Of a stretch of 64,000 bases of DNA, positions 40,955 through 52,329 are shown piece after piece. The position numbers and the translations under genes are program-made. Each line of letters starts with the position of its first letter. Position 1 is the stretch's first letter. The notes under the pieces were generated by a model, which was not told where the DNA came from, searched no databases, and was given only the letters and a program-made list of their open reading frames with translations. The stretch is from the NCBI GenBank assembly GCA_949987705.1, contig OX465282.1:9970501-10034500 (forward strand). The letters are read 5' to 3'. The DNA is from Thereva unica (taxonomy: Eukaryota > Arthropoda > Insecta > Diptera > Therevidae).

Positions 40955-41047
40955 ATGCTGCAACATCTTCAAGAAGAGATGCAAGCCCGAAATGATGCAT
41001 TTGAAGAAGAAGAAGGGTTGTTATATGGTGCTGGAATAGCTGATTAA
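40955..41047 (+). pseudogene. Possible C-terminus of a Mutator-like transposase
   Basis: ATG-to-stop segment ending AFEEEEGLLYGAGIAD. That acidic stretch with a terminal YGAGIAD is what I recall as the end of the Mutator-like family whose body is at 32-37 kb. The upstream frame (FWLRRAIM) may extend it. No other part of the protein is next to it, so this would be a 3' scrap of another copy. Confidence 0.4.
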
Positions 41048-41346
41048 CCGGTGAGCAATTTATATCATTTATTACTACCCTGAATTTCGCATTTTCGGTA
41101 TTTTTTTTTTTCAAATGCGTTTTTCTCGACTTTTTTTCAACTGGTGGGAATCCTAGCGTAAAAAGTTATTGCTCAATCGTTTTAAAAATTTTCGTGAACA
41201 TTCTTTATTCAATTACAATCTATATGAACTAAACTCTGGGATGATATTATTATCTTAAGTTTGTTTTTGGATGGAAAAAAGGTGAAAAACACGGTAAAAA
41301 AACATAACATTTTGTTCCAACATCTCAAAAACATGCAATTTTAAAT

Positions 41347-41628
41347 TTGTTTATTAAGAGTTTAGTTCATATTCCTAGAAAACATGTTGCTAATGTGAAA
41401 AAAAAAATTGGGATGATTTCAGATAAAAATTGCCACTTCCACTTCCCACCAGTAGTGAACTCGGATGGCGACGGTCCATTAAGAGTAGCTTCTAACTCCA
41501 CTATTTACAGCGCAAATGACTTGAAAAAATTACAGCGTGTACTTCAAAACAATAGTAAAATATCCTCCAAGTTTAAACAAATTTTGATTATTTCTTCCCT
41601 GTTAAAAAAAATTCACGAAATACACTAA
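41347..41628 (+). CDS. Unrecognised 93-residue ORF
   Basis: A short ORF with composition more protein-like than its surroundings (GMISDKNCHFHFPPVVNSDG, then DLKKLQRVLQNN). I do not recognise it. It lies directly before a transposase scrap in a nearby frame, so it may be an eroded part of the same element. Confidence 0.25.
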   Translation: MFIKSLVHIPRKHVANVKKKIGMISDKNCHFHFPPVVNSDGDGPLRVASNSTIYSANDLKKLQRVLQNNSKISSKFKQILIISSLLKKIHEIH

Positions 41629-41629
41629 A

Positions 41630-41743
41630 CAATCGGCCTCCTAAATTGGTTTCCCCCCTTAAGGGCAAAACAAATATAGGAACCGGAATATCAACAGAAC
41701 GTGGCACATTTATTCCACCAATGATGATATTACCAAGAAAATA
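41630..41743 (+). pseudogene. pogo/Tigger-like transposase scrap
   Basis: Reads NRPPKLVSPLKGKTNIGTGI, then STERGTFIPPMMILPRK. The ERGT and IPPMxIxPRK blocks around the second catalytic region are typical of pogo/Tigger DDE transposases, here joined by a small deletion. No other domain is evident. Confidence 0.5.
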
Positions 41744-42473
41744 ACTGGCTCAAGTTGTAATTTCCATTCGTTCCAAATACCTTTCCTTTACTTGACTCGA
41801 GGATTTGTTGAACAATCAAAAATGGTTGGATAGAATATAAAAACAAAAATCATCCTAAAGTCTGTAGACTCACTAAGCCACGACTATTTAATCGATGCTT
41901 TCCTCTCTACAATGCAATATTAATTACACAACACAAGACAATCCCTGTTGACTCACACGATTGTTTACAGTTCCCTTGTTTACACACACTACATTCTATA
42001 AATTCCCTCCTTAATGTTAAAGAGAATAGCACGATACAGATATACTCTAGCCTCGAACAATCTTTCAAACTCAACTTATTAAAAATGCATCATGAATTTT
42101 TTATGTAAAAGACTCAAGTTTAGAACAGAGATGGATATACTCTTTGTACTGTCAACGCTTCTGTTTTTCATAGAGTGCAACGTCCGACAACCAATATCTA
42201 GTAGAAAGATGCTAGAGACAGAAGTACGTATTCCAAAGCTACCACAATTGGTGCTTATCGAAAACTACTGCAACAACTATTGATCGACTTTGGTGGTCGA
42301 ACAGAAACTAATTTCATCGCTTTGCTGCACCATGTGCTATGGTAAATGAACTCTTCAATAAATCTTGCAGTGACAAGCAAACAGTTCTCTTTGGCATGCA
42401 CAAACCTACATTCCACCATCTTTAAATAGATACAAAGCGCGCCCACCGATAAATTGATGTCGCACCAATTAAT
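41744..42473. other. Spacer with weak ORF
   Basis: Contains a 63-codon ORF (42092-42283) with a hydrophobic stretch (FVLSTLLFFIECN) but no recognised family. I would not call it a gene. Confidence 0.4.
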
Positions 42474-42928
42474 AGCTGCGTTCCTTTTCTACTATTTAGT
42501 ACTTGTGAGCAGAGCAGAAAAGGAACGCAAAATTTTCTGATTTGAGTAAAAGCTCACTTGAAATTTTTGACGTTACTTTAAACTTTACAAATAAAAAATT
42601 CTTAAAAGAAGAATTTGTGACACAATGGGGAAATTAATGCGAAATTTCTAAAGTAAAACGAAAGATAATAATTTTTGATAATTATACGACTGAAGTTTTA
42701 TTTATGGACATTTTTATATGAGCAAATCAGCTCGACACAAATAAAAGCCATCTAGCGGGTAATGGCGTAAGTGAAAATAATTCACAATAGACTCGAAATG
42801 GCCGCTTTCCCCCTAGCGGATTTCAATTGCGTAATTGCAAGAGCTTTCTACTCGTTTATAAGAGCAAGTGTAGTTGCTAGTACGCAAGTGTGAAAAATAG
42901 TAAAAATTAGCAGAAAAGGAACGCAGCT
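42474..42928. mobile_element. 455-bp MITE
   Basis: Ends AGCTGCGTTCCTTTTCT / AGAAAAGGAACGCAGCT, with AAT on both outer sides (42471-42473, 42929-42931), suggesting a 3-bp duplication. A second inverted copy of the end (GCAGAAAAGGAACGC) occurs 40 bp inside the left end and makes a local hairpin. It is non-coding. Confidence 0.75.
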
Positions 42929-42931
42929 AAT

Positions 42932-44610
42932 GGCTCAGTTAGTATCAATTTCCTCTCTCAATGCTCTTCAACGATGCAAAACTAAACAACAACCAGCACA
43001 GTTAATTATCAAAGTGCTATTCTTAAACGATAAACAAAACAAAGATTCTGACATTGATTTAATTATGTCCTGTGGTACATCCCTTGAAGGATTTCTTATC
43101 AACATAAAGGAGAGCAATGCACACTCATGATTCAGTGAAAGATTGATGATGATATGGGCGAAAGATAAACTAATGGCGGCGGCAGTGGAAGACGAACATT
43201 ACAAATTAAATCAGAATCAAGGGGTATACTATTTGCTGCCTCCCCCCCCCGCCCCCCGGAAACCCATTCACTGAAAAACCACATTAACAGCCCCCCAAGA
43301 TCTTCCTTGAGCGCCTCCCCCGTCGTCGGTACACAGGCCTTGTTTGCTCGCAGCACATGCGGCTTCTTTGCCTAGTGTCATCAATCTTTGCTAATTAATG
43401 TCGGGAATTGTCGCATTTGGTTATTTTATTTCCGAAACGTCTCAACAGTTTGCGTTAATTTCGAATTCCCAGTGAGCTTTAAATTTCCAAGATGGAATGC
43501 CTCAAAGTTGCCTCTTGTCCCCGCTCAAGGTTACTGCTATTATCTTCTGGGTCAAAATGAAAATCTTTGCATAATTTATTGCTGTTTCTAAAGAAATTCA
43601 ATAAAATGATTCTGCTCCTCGTAGGGCATCCGAGAGCAGTTCATATTTTCCAAAAACAGTGCTGGAAGATAAAAACAGAACGAACGCCCGCCACCATTTC
43701 TCTCTAAGTTGCGATAAAAAAAAACACGAAGAAAGTGCGAAAGATTTTATTTCGTTTTGGTTCTTTTATTGTAAACAAGAGAAACGACGCTTACGTGACT
43801 AGATACTTTTATTTCGCACTTGTGTGTCTCGGTCTCCGGAGTTCTATATTATGGAAACATTTGACCTAGTATTAAAATTGCCATAAAGACAAACGCAATG
43901 GTCCTGGAATTTATTGGCGCAAAAGGTCGGAATTGGGTAATACTTTAACGAGATTAAACGTAGCTGCTGCTGCTGCCGACTATTCAAGATGGTCGATGGC
44001 GTAGTTTTAAAGCTTTAATGTCGCTGGTCTTATCTTAAATTTTTAAAGAGTCATGAAATAATATTTTTCGGAATGAGTTGGTGGTAAGCCGTAGTTTTGT
44101 ACCGGAAGTGAGGATGGTGCAATTCGAGAGTCTTAAAGCGGAAACAGTTTCTTGAGGGAAATTTCAATGCAAATCAGCAATTCTTGGGTTTAAAGTCATC
44201 ATAGTGAGGTAAAAGTTTATATCACTTCCCATTGCTATGGAAGAATATATTTCCTTTCCAAAATCGATATATCGTAGAAGTTGTATGTAATAACACTGCG
44301 GAAAACAGCGGTATCTGGTTTATCTATGAGATAGTCTACACTTAGATGCCATTCTGTATACTGTCAGTCCGTTATGTCATTCATATCAAGGTGCTCAATG
44401 GTAAGTCTACCTCGAAAGGCAGAAAAAGAATCATAATTATAAATTACATAGCTCCACAGACTTTTGTTGGTCTTGGCTTCCTGCAACATAAAAACTGTCG
44501 CTTGAAGTCTCCTATTTGTTAGTCCTAGGATTCGCAGATCTTCTTCTTCTTTTGTGTCCTTCTGGTCTCTTGTTCATAATAGTTTTTGTTACGCTGACAT
44601 TACTGCTAAG
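42932..44610. other. Spacer, no gene seen
   Basis: The ORF at 42930-43130 has no known features. A C-rich run occurs near 43244-43258. No terminal repeats or protein signatures recognised. Confidence 0.5.
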
Positions 44611-45345
44611 CAGGGGCGGCGCTTTCATGGGTGCGAATGGTGCACTTGCACCGGGCGCAATTTGTCAGGGGCGCAATTTCAAAATTTAAGATTGAAAAAA
44701 AAAAAACAAATTGAAAAGCATCCTCATGGGTGCAAGAAATTACACCAATTTACCCAATTTCTGTCCTTGTACTTTCTCATGAAAGAAAAATGGAAAATTT
44801 CACGTCTCCTCCTGCAGGAAGTTTCCAGAGGTCTTAGCTTCGAGATTCGAGAAATACGGGAAAAAAATCTGCCAAGTGATAGAATAATCTTTCATTTATT
44901 TGGAGCAGTTTTTGAAAATTCTGGAAAAAGCTTCATATCCACACACACACACACACAAAGAAAAAATTATCCCGATGGCTCCTATATTGTGTATTGCTGG
45001 TTACCATGGTTGATATAAACTTGAGTGCGATGTTGCTGCATTTTTAAATTCTATTTCAAGAATTGTTAAAAAAGTTAAATGAACAAAATGAGGAGAACAA
45101 AACTTCGAGGACTCCTCTTTCAGTGCTCTTTTTTGTTTGTTCCTTTATAACTCGGCTTCATCGACTTCAGTTCAATCCGCATAAGTGGCTTCATCGGCTG
45201 GCATGTACAGTTCATGCTTGAAACTGTTGTTGCTTTTTCGTCAGAAGTTACAAATGGACAGCTTATGGGGCGCAATATGACATAGTGCACCGGGCGCAAT
45301 ATGGCATAGTGCACCGGGCGCAAAAAACTCAAACGTCGGGCCAGC
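44611..45345 (+). repeat. Dispersed repeat, copy 1 (hAT-like end)
   Basis: Starts CAGGGGCGGCGCTTTCATGG and shares about 250-300 bp, diverged, with 51791-52035. The CAGGGGCGGC start is hAT-like. The motif GTGCACCGGGCGCA appears at the left end and again as two tandem copies at 45289-45320, possibly subterminal sites. An AC microsatellite lies at 44940-44957. No transposase or clear right end or TSD. Confidence 0.6.
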
Positions 45346-45700
45346 TGCTACGTTCAACATGTACCCTGCCCATCAGTTTTCAAATGTCCTACATAGCAGA
45401 GCGGAAGTGTAGGACGTGATATACCGTGTAAAAATAAAAAAAGGCCTTACAACGGGCGAACACCAAACGTGATTGAAACATAGTCCTTGGCAACGGAAAG
45501 AGCATCAGAAGGCTGGTGGTTGCAGGACAGTTCGGCCGTACACTCCCCGATGGGCATATGCTTGTTAGAGGGAAGTTATTGTAATCGGTCCAAAAATCGA
45601 AATAGTAATTTTCAACGTATTTTCATTTTTCAAGGCCCCAATAGCATTTTTAGCAAAAATTTGAGAAGAATTATGTGCGTGTGTGCACGTATGTGGTCAT
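45346..45700. other. Spacer, no gene seen
   Basis: No recognisable structure. Confidence 0.45.
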
Positions 45701-46335
45701 TCTTTCATGCACCATATCGCGCAAACCATAAAAGATATCGACTTCGTTGAAATGTCGTTGGAAGCGTATTCACGGAAATATCATCTGCAAATATTTTCAT
45801 AAAATTCGGTCGAGCGGTGTCATTGTCATTTTTCTACCTGCACGATATTCCGCGAACCTACAGTGATGCCGACTTCGTTGAGATGCCGTTCGTAGCGTAT
45901 TACCGAAGTTATACTTTGTAAAGGTTTTCATAAAATTTGGTCGAGAGGTTTTTTTGTTTGAATGACGATTTTTGTACCTGCACGATATCACGGATATCAA
46001 ATTCGATATCGATTTCGTTGAGGTGCCGGTCGAAGCGTATTGACGAAAAATTTTTTTTTTGTTTAAACGACGTATGGGATTTCTCTACCTGTACGATCTC
46101 CCCATAACCAAATATGATACGAACGTCGTTGAGGTGACGATCGACGTGCATCAATGAATTTATAATCTGAACAGATTTTCATAAAATTCGGTCGAGCAGT
46201 TTTCCTGTCTAAACGACGTTGCTGACTTTTTAACCTACATAATATCGCGTAAATCAAAAATCATACTGACTTTTTCGCGTTGCCGATCGAAGCATATTAA
46301 CGAAAACAGGCTCTGAAGAAAATTTCAAGGCATTC
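45701..46335 (+). repeat. Diverged minisatellite, units of about 110-145 bp
   Basis: Five degenerate copies, each with CTACCTGCACGATATCGCG-like sequence, then GACTTCGTTGAGGTGCCG, GAAGCGTATT and TTTTCATAAAATTCGGTCGA. They start near 45708, 45837, 45977, 46087 and 46232. Units differ in length and sequence, so the array is old. Confidence 0.78.
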
Positions 46336-46534
46336 GGTAAAGCCTTTTTTGTTTAAATGGAAAGACTGCGGCTAAAGGTCACAAGGTTGCTAATATATAA
46401 TAAATTCGTTGGAGTGAAACTCATTATAAATGGCATTACATTTTTCGGCTTCAGCAGGGCGAAAGCTTCCCATCAATACGTCACCTGTAAAAATCCTAGC
46501 ACTCGTGTTTGTAAGAATTTTGCGTGACTCTTGC

Positions 46535-46605
46535 TAAAGTCTTGGTCTTGTTCTTGGTCTTGCTAAATGTGCAGGACCAGGACAAGACTGCAAGACCAAG
46601 ACGAT
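46535..46605. repeat. Fragment related to the 27.5-kb hAT MITE
   Basis: Contains TCTTGCTAAATGTGCAGGAC and inverted GTCTTGGTCTTGTTC/GACAAGACTGCAAGACC stretches, matching the internal sequence of the element at 27551-27959. Confidence 0.5.
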
Positions 46606-46867
46606 TATTTTGAAAATTTCGGCATGGAGTGTGAGGAATGACTGCAACAGTGTCGAAAACTTTATATTTTTAAACACGAGTGTCGTTTTACCAATACGGT
46701 CCCCCAACTGAGTACTAATTACGTCCGATGCTGCTTCACCTGCTGTATGCGAACCAGAACCGGTCTATTGAGTATGCCTACTTTTCACGGTCACCAGCAT
46801 AAATGCTTAAAATATGAAGCAAAGTAACAACAAAAACTAAAGCTTTGTATAAATTAAACTAAAGCTT

Positions 46868-47000
46868 AATGCTACGGCTTCACGGACCTCAGTTCAATAA
46901 TGTTCAGTTCAATTCACATAAGTGGCTTCACCGGCAAAAGTCCAGTTCGTGCTTGAAATCGTTTTTGCCCAGAAGTCAAAAATGCAAAAGCCCGCTAGAA
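46868..47000 (+). repeat. Dispersed repeat shared with 45165-45260
   Basis: GGCTTCACGGACCTCAGTTC ... CACATAAGTGGCTTCACCGG ... GTTCGTGCTTGAAA closely follows the order of matching blocks at 45165-45260. Confidence 0.6.
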
Positions 47001-47700
47001 TGGCATTCCACTATTCCAGTTGATTACCCTATTTTGAACAAGCTTTTACGTGCAAATCAGTTCGAGACCAATAGGATAGGATAGTTGAATATTTTGTTTT
47101 TTATGTGGTAAAGTCAAGCTTAGGAATCACCCTAGTCTGCCATGCCGTTCAAGTCATGGTCAGTGTCTAATAATAAATTTTATTTAAAGGATAGAGGAAA
47201 AACGATTGGTTAGGGGTATGGAGGTGAGTAGATGTCGATTGGCCGAAGTAGGAACTTGCATCTCTTGAGGAATCCCAGGAATTGGTAAGCTTGTTTGGCG
47301 ATTTGGAATGTTTGATTATTCCATCGCAGATCTCAAGATACGGTTACGGCTAGGATGGTAAGAGATGGGCCAGCCATTACATTCTTTTTGTCCACTGAGA
47401 TAGAGGGACGCGCGGTGCAGGTTTTTGTAGTGATAAGACAGTACTTTGTGGAAATTGTATGCGAACTGAAGTTATTTTTTTTTAAAGTTCAATTCGCCAA
47501 TTTGCTTGAATTGCGCAGTTCGGCTGGTGAAGCGGGGTAGTAGGGTATTTCTTTAAAACTTTTGAAAAAGCTTTCCGAATACGAAAGGCAGATATTGCCC
47601 CATTTCATTTGAAATAAGGTTTCCCGACTAGGGGCATTATGAAGAACTGATAAGGCGTACCTCACTTCAGTATCGCTGATTTTTTTGAGCGGTGTTCAAG
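47001..47700. other. Spacer, no gene seen
   Basis: No protein signatures or repeat ends recognised; the 61-codon ORF at 47355 has no family features. Confidence 0.45.
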
Positions 47701-47701
47701 A

Positions 47702-47755
47702 GGCATGCCCTCTTGCCTCTTTCGGCATGCCCTCTCGTCTCTTTCGGCATGCCCT
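47702..47755 (+). repeat. 22-bp tandem repeat
   Basis: About 2.5 copies of CATGCCCTCTTGCCTCTTTC plus GG. Confidence 0.8.
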
Positions 47756-48382
47756 CATTTGCTACATGGGGTTCTCATGGGGAACCTTCGGGGTAATCTC
47801 TCTTTCGAGACAATCCTCTTTTTAAAGGCTAGTCTGGTGGGGTCTAGATCTACCTCTAATATGATATATTTAGTTTCCGTATGAAAAGCTTTGCTTGTTT
47901 GAGGCCCTTTGCCTACATTTCTTCGACGTCAGCAACCGATATAGCTTTGGGTTATCAGGTGTGTAGGAAATATTTCGTGTGGATTTCCTCACCCAAAGTG
48001 AAAGTAAGTTGCATTTTTCCTTCCATCCCCACGCGCTCCGCCGCCCCTACTTGTGAGAGCAAATTGTACGAGTTCAGTCTAGAGTGTCATGATCCACAAA
48101 AAACACTGAGCTCCCAACGCCAATTCCACGACCCCGAGTAGGGAAAAAGGTCTTATGTTATGCTTTTTTTTAAAAAACGCCGCGAATTCTGGATGAAAGT
48201 TGTTGAAGAAGCAAAGGTCCACCAAGGATTGTAAGCTACCAAATATATACATATAATCTTTCCGAATGATTTCGAATATACAATATTATTAGAAGTTTCG
48301 TAGTCCCAATCATCTATATAATCAGTGGCGGATTCAAGGGGGGTAAATGAGGGAAATTATATACCCAGCCAGAATAGACATT
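47756..48382. other. Spacer, no gene seen
   Basis: The 86-codon ORF at 47881-48141 has no recognised features. Confidence 0.45.
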
Positions 48383-48786
48383 AGGGGTATTCATGAAAAC
48401 GTGTAAATCCGTAGTAAGCCGCGTAAATCGTATAAGTTTCCAATCTCGTAAATGAACTGTCAAAATTTGTATGGAAAGTGAAATACGCAGACTAGATAAG
48501 TTTACGCTGAAATTTTGTGGTGTAAACTTCGTATATGTGTAAAATCTTCAAATGTCAATTGTGTGCAATGGAAGCAATATATTGCACAAAATTAATTAAT
48601 TTATTTTTCTCACTCTCTTTTGGCATTTTTCTGTTTAGTAATTTTGACATTAACATCCACTTTGAACAGTTGGCCAATTATATCGTTTACATACATTAAG
48701 TCATCATAGGTGCGTTCATTAAACAAACCTCGTAAAAATACGTGTATACGGAATGTGTAAATTTACTCGTTTTCATGAATACCCCT
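48383..48786. mobile_element. 404-bp MITE
   Basis: Ends AGGGGTATTCATGAAAACG / CGTTTTCATGAATACCCCT, with ATT duplicated at 48380-48382 and 48787-48789. A 3-bp duplication and a G-rich start fit PIF/Harbinger or a related group. It is non-coding. Confidence 0.82.
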
Positions 48787-48789
48787 ATT

Positions 48790-51700
48790 GAACTGCAGCA
48801 TAAATCGAGAATAGCTAAAAATTGGAACAGCCCTTTAAATCATCTTTATAAGTGCAATGTCGAATTTCTCCAAAGATAGGTGGGAGCAAAAAAATCAAAA
48901 GTTTAAAAAATCGTTTTGCAAATATGTATCTTTTAAACGCTCATAAAATAGTTTTTACAAATTTTGTAGGTTATGGGATTACTCCCGTATGAAAAAATAC
49001 TCATATGTCCTCAGAGGTAGCCCTAATAAGGCATAAAGCCAGGAAGTGGGGCACGCAAAGAGTCACGCCGCATTAAAAAGGGCCCTTTTAAGCACAACTT
49101 CACTGGTTAGCAAGCTAAACACACTCCTATTATTGATAGTATTTATAAGCACTACCAGCATCTCAGCCTTTGTTGGCTGGTTAGCGGGATTACTTGTTTT
49201 AGGAGGCATAGCCAGGCCCACCACATCACCTTGTGTGGCCTGGGGCTGAAATATCAATATGTTTAGGAGACCCTTCAGAATATAGAAATTCAAAAAAATC
49301 GTTGACTAAAAAAATTTGTGCTAATAACTTCACTCAGAACATTGATTATAGATACTGAAGGATCGGTTCTTTATTCGCGAATGAACCTAAAGCTGCTTAG
49401 TGTATCCTAGAATGGAACTGGTCCTATGTAGATAGGCCCTTGTGCTTAGTTCTGGTCTCAGCCCTTATCTTTCTTTTGTCTGAATCAACCCAGAACCTAT
49501 CCCAGCGGGAAAAATCGAAGCGATACTACGACGACAAAATTTGAAGGAATTGTATTTGGCGAAGAAAATGGAAAAACGTAAACAAGGGGTCAAGCAGCAT
49601 ATTGGACGTGTTGGTACTCAGTTGGGGGACCGCTCGATAAAACTGCTGTCGACACTCGCGTTTAGAAGGTCGAGAAGGCAGCATAAGGTAAACAAAAATT
49701 ATAAATGATAAAAAATGGCCTAAGACCATGTATACGTGACGTTTAAATCATGTGATTAGAGAAGAATCCACACCTACATACAAACTTGCTTGTGTTTCAG
49801 GTTTTAGATTACCTTTGCTTGACAATTAGAACGCAGGGATTATGGCGGTTTTGGCTTTTTGGGATTCAAGCTAGTTACGGGGCCCTAGACGATTAGTACG
49901 CGGCGATATGGGGTTGAAAATATCTTTTTGAGTTTCACTCTATTTTGGGGACCTCTCTGGGGCCCAAAGAACATTATCCCAGTTGCCCCCTGGGCATATC
50001 ACTCCGCTATCTCAAGCTAACCCCGACGGTTGTGGCTCAGCCGGCTGTCATAAAACGTCCAAGAGTTCAACCACTGGGCTAATTGGCTTCTCCAGGCTAC
50101 CCTTAACCTATCAATTCCTTTTTATTTCTTCAAGCATTTTATTAGGCATTGCGTCATGACATGAACGACTATGTGGCCCGCCCCCCCAAATTACTTCTGT
50201 ATCCGCCCCAGATATAATTGGGGTATTTAACGCTGTGAGAAGGTTGTAAAGCGTTGCGGAGCTTGGAGAGAAGTCTTGAAACGCTGAGAAAATTAAAATG
50301 TTTGGATATGTATATGTACATGCTTTAGACCTTTACTGTACTTCAAAATACAATAAAATGCATAAAATCGATTTGTTCGATTCACAAGAATACAATCCCC
50401 TTAAATTCAATCAACTGTCACATGGAAATGATGGTTTTTGAGTTCTCAATATCTAAACCACATATCGAACTCTGAAAACGTTAACCTTTCATTTTATACC
50501 AAAAGGACGTGGAGCACAAAATAATTTCATAATCCCCCATAAAGCCATCTAAAATCGAAATTCACTTAAACAACTCCGTTAACTTGATTCGAGCAACAAA
50601 TCTTTTTGATACTTTTACAGGTGACAGCTTTCGACAAAGTTTCAAGGAAGGTGCTCGCTTTATGACGTTCTGTTGACTTGCAAAAAGAGACTCGCAGGAT
50701 GGAAAAATCAAAAAGGAATCCAGGGAAAAACAGTTCCAGATCTGCAAAGTGAACAAATTTTTAGTCGAATACCAGAGAACTTTATTCCAGCACAAATGCA
50801 GCGTAAGCAATTTCGAAATACTTCCCGCTGGGGAGATTGATTGGCGTCCTAGTCAGCGAAAATTCCCTAGAAATTGTCCGTCGCTTTGCGAGCGAGCTAG
50901 TTCAAAGCGGAATCCTGACATTCCATAAAAGTTATATACATATATATCCGTCACGGCCGCCCCCCACTCCTATACTATGGCAAAATCGTAGACGAATTAA
51001 ATAATCTCCAATTAAGCAGGCAGAAAGGGATTCTCCGACATGCTAATGCGAATAAGCCATCTATACAAGATTTACTAAGAGAGAGAAAGGATTCCGCCTG
51101 AGACTTTTTCACGGGTGCGTACCCGCCATTAATGGAAGGATTATTTGCAAAGGTAAATTTGTACCTTGGTTCCTGTAAAAGTTAATTACCTGGGGCGCAG
51201 AGCATCCTGTTGTACAAAACAAAAAATGTTTGATTTAAATTGTTTGTTTACTTTAATGAAACCCCCTTGAGTTGTAATGACATTACAGTTTTTTTTGAAG
51301 CTGTGCTAATGAAGTCATGTTCACGGCTACTTCCGTTAAATAATAAATTAGATTCTAGAATACCGTTATATTAAAGGTTTCAATCTGCTCCTTTATTCAG
51401 TGGAACCTAAGAGAGCGTATTACATGGCGGAAAGTCTCTCGATTAATAATTAATTCCCCAAAAAAGCAGCACGGGCAATTGTTTATTTTCAATGGGAATA
51501 CTTGATTGACGTTGTTAATTTGTTTCGTCGCTTTCTCTGTAGTTGTGGAAAGGATGTCGCTGGCTCTTTGCGATTTTAATAGGGTCAATTATGATATTAG
51601 GCCTGGAAATGAAAAAGCCTTAACGTTTGGTCTGTGGACTACTGTTGTTACTAAACGTACTTTCTTTTGCACATCCCTTTAAGTCAACATAGTTCAGTAG

Positions 51701-51790
51701 ATAGCGGTAGAAATAGTGAATTACCATTAGTAGATTTCATATACTGAAATGTAATTTCATGATTAAATTCAATGTTTCAGCCCCTCCAAA
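48790..51790. other. Non-coding spacer, 3 kb
   Basis: No gene recognised. 49021-49260 is a GC-richer island with a 67-codon ORF on the plus strand (hydrophobic, TSISAFVGWLAGLLVLGG) and an overlapping minus frame; neither matches a family I know. Near 50030-50090 is a stretch with a tRNA-like A box (GGCTCAGCCGG) but a poor B box, perhaps a decayed SINE head. Confidence 0.5.
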
Positions 51791-52035
51791 CAGGGGCGGC
51801 GCTTTCATAGATGCGAATGGTGCACTTGCACCGGGCGCAATTTATGGGGGGCGCAATTTCAAAAATTAAAAAATTTACCCAATTTCTGCCCCTGTACTTT
51901 GTCATGCGAGAAAAACGGGGAAATTTCACTTTTCCTCTTTCAGTAAGTTTCCAGAGATTTCAACTTCGTGAATAGGGAAATTCGGGAAAAAGTCTCCTAT
52001 GTGAGAGAAATATCTCTCATATTTTCGGAGCATTT
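51791..52035 (+). repeat. Dispersed repeat, copy 2 (hAT-like end)
   Basis: Starts CAGGGGCGGCGCTTTCATAG and follows copy 1 (44611) through GTGCACTTGCACCGGGCGCA, CATGCGAGAAAAACGG and AGTTTCCAGAG. Similarity fades near 52035. Confidence 0.65.
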
Positions 52036-52329
52036 CAGGCGCGGATCTAGAATTTTTTTCCGGGGAGGAAACTAGCCGAATTTTTTCAATGAATAAAAAC
52101 CAAAGTCAGACTAACCTTAAGGCCCAATTACATAGCAGCATTGCGTTACGTAGCGTAGCTTAGCTGAGCATGACTTTTCGCAGCCTACTCACATAACAAC
52201 TAAGCGTTGCGTTGTTTGACAAATAAAGTTCCGTTAATTGGCAGAGTTTATTTTATAAATAAAGCGTATAAAAAGTGGAATAAAATGCAAGACGCGATGA
52301 AATTGTATGTTTATCAATGCAATTGAATA

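Noticed and set aside
49046..49249. 67-codon hydrophobic ORF, possible mitochondrial insert
   Set aside because: GC-richer than arthropod mtDNA and no recognisable mitochondrial protein; overlapping open frame on the other strand. Left unassigned.
50030..50090. tRNA-like SINE head
   Set aside because: A-box-like sequence is present, but the B box is poor and no body or tail could be matched to another copy.
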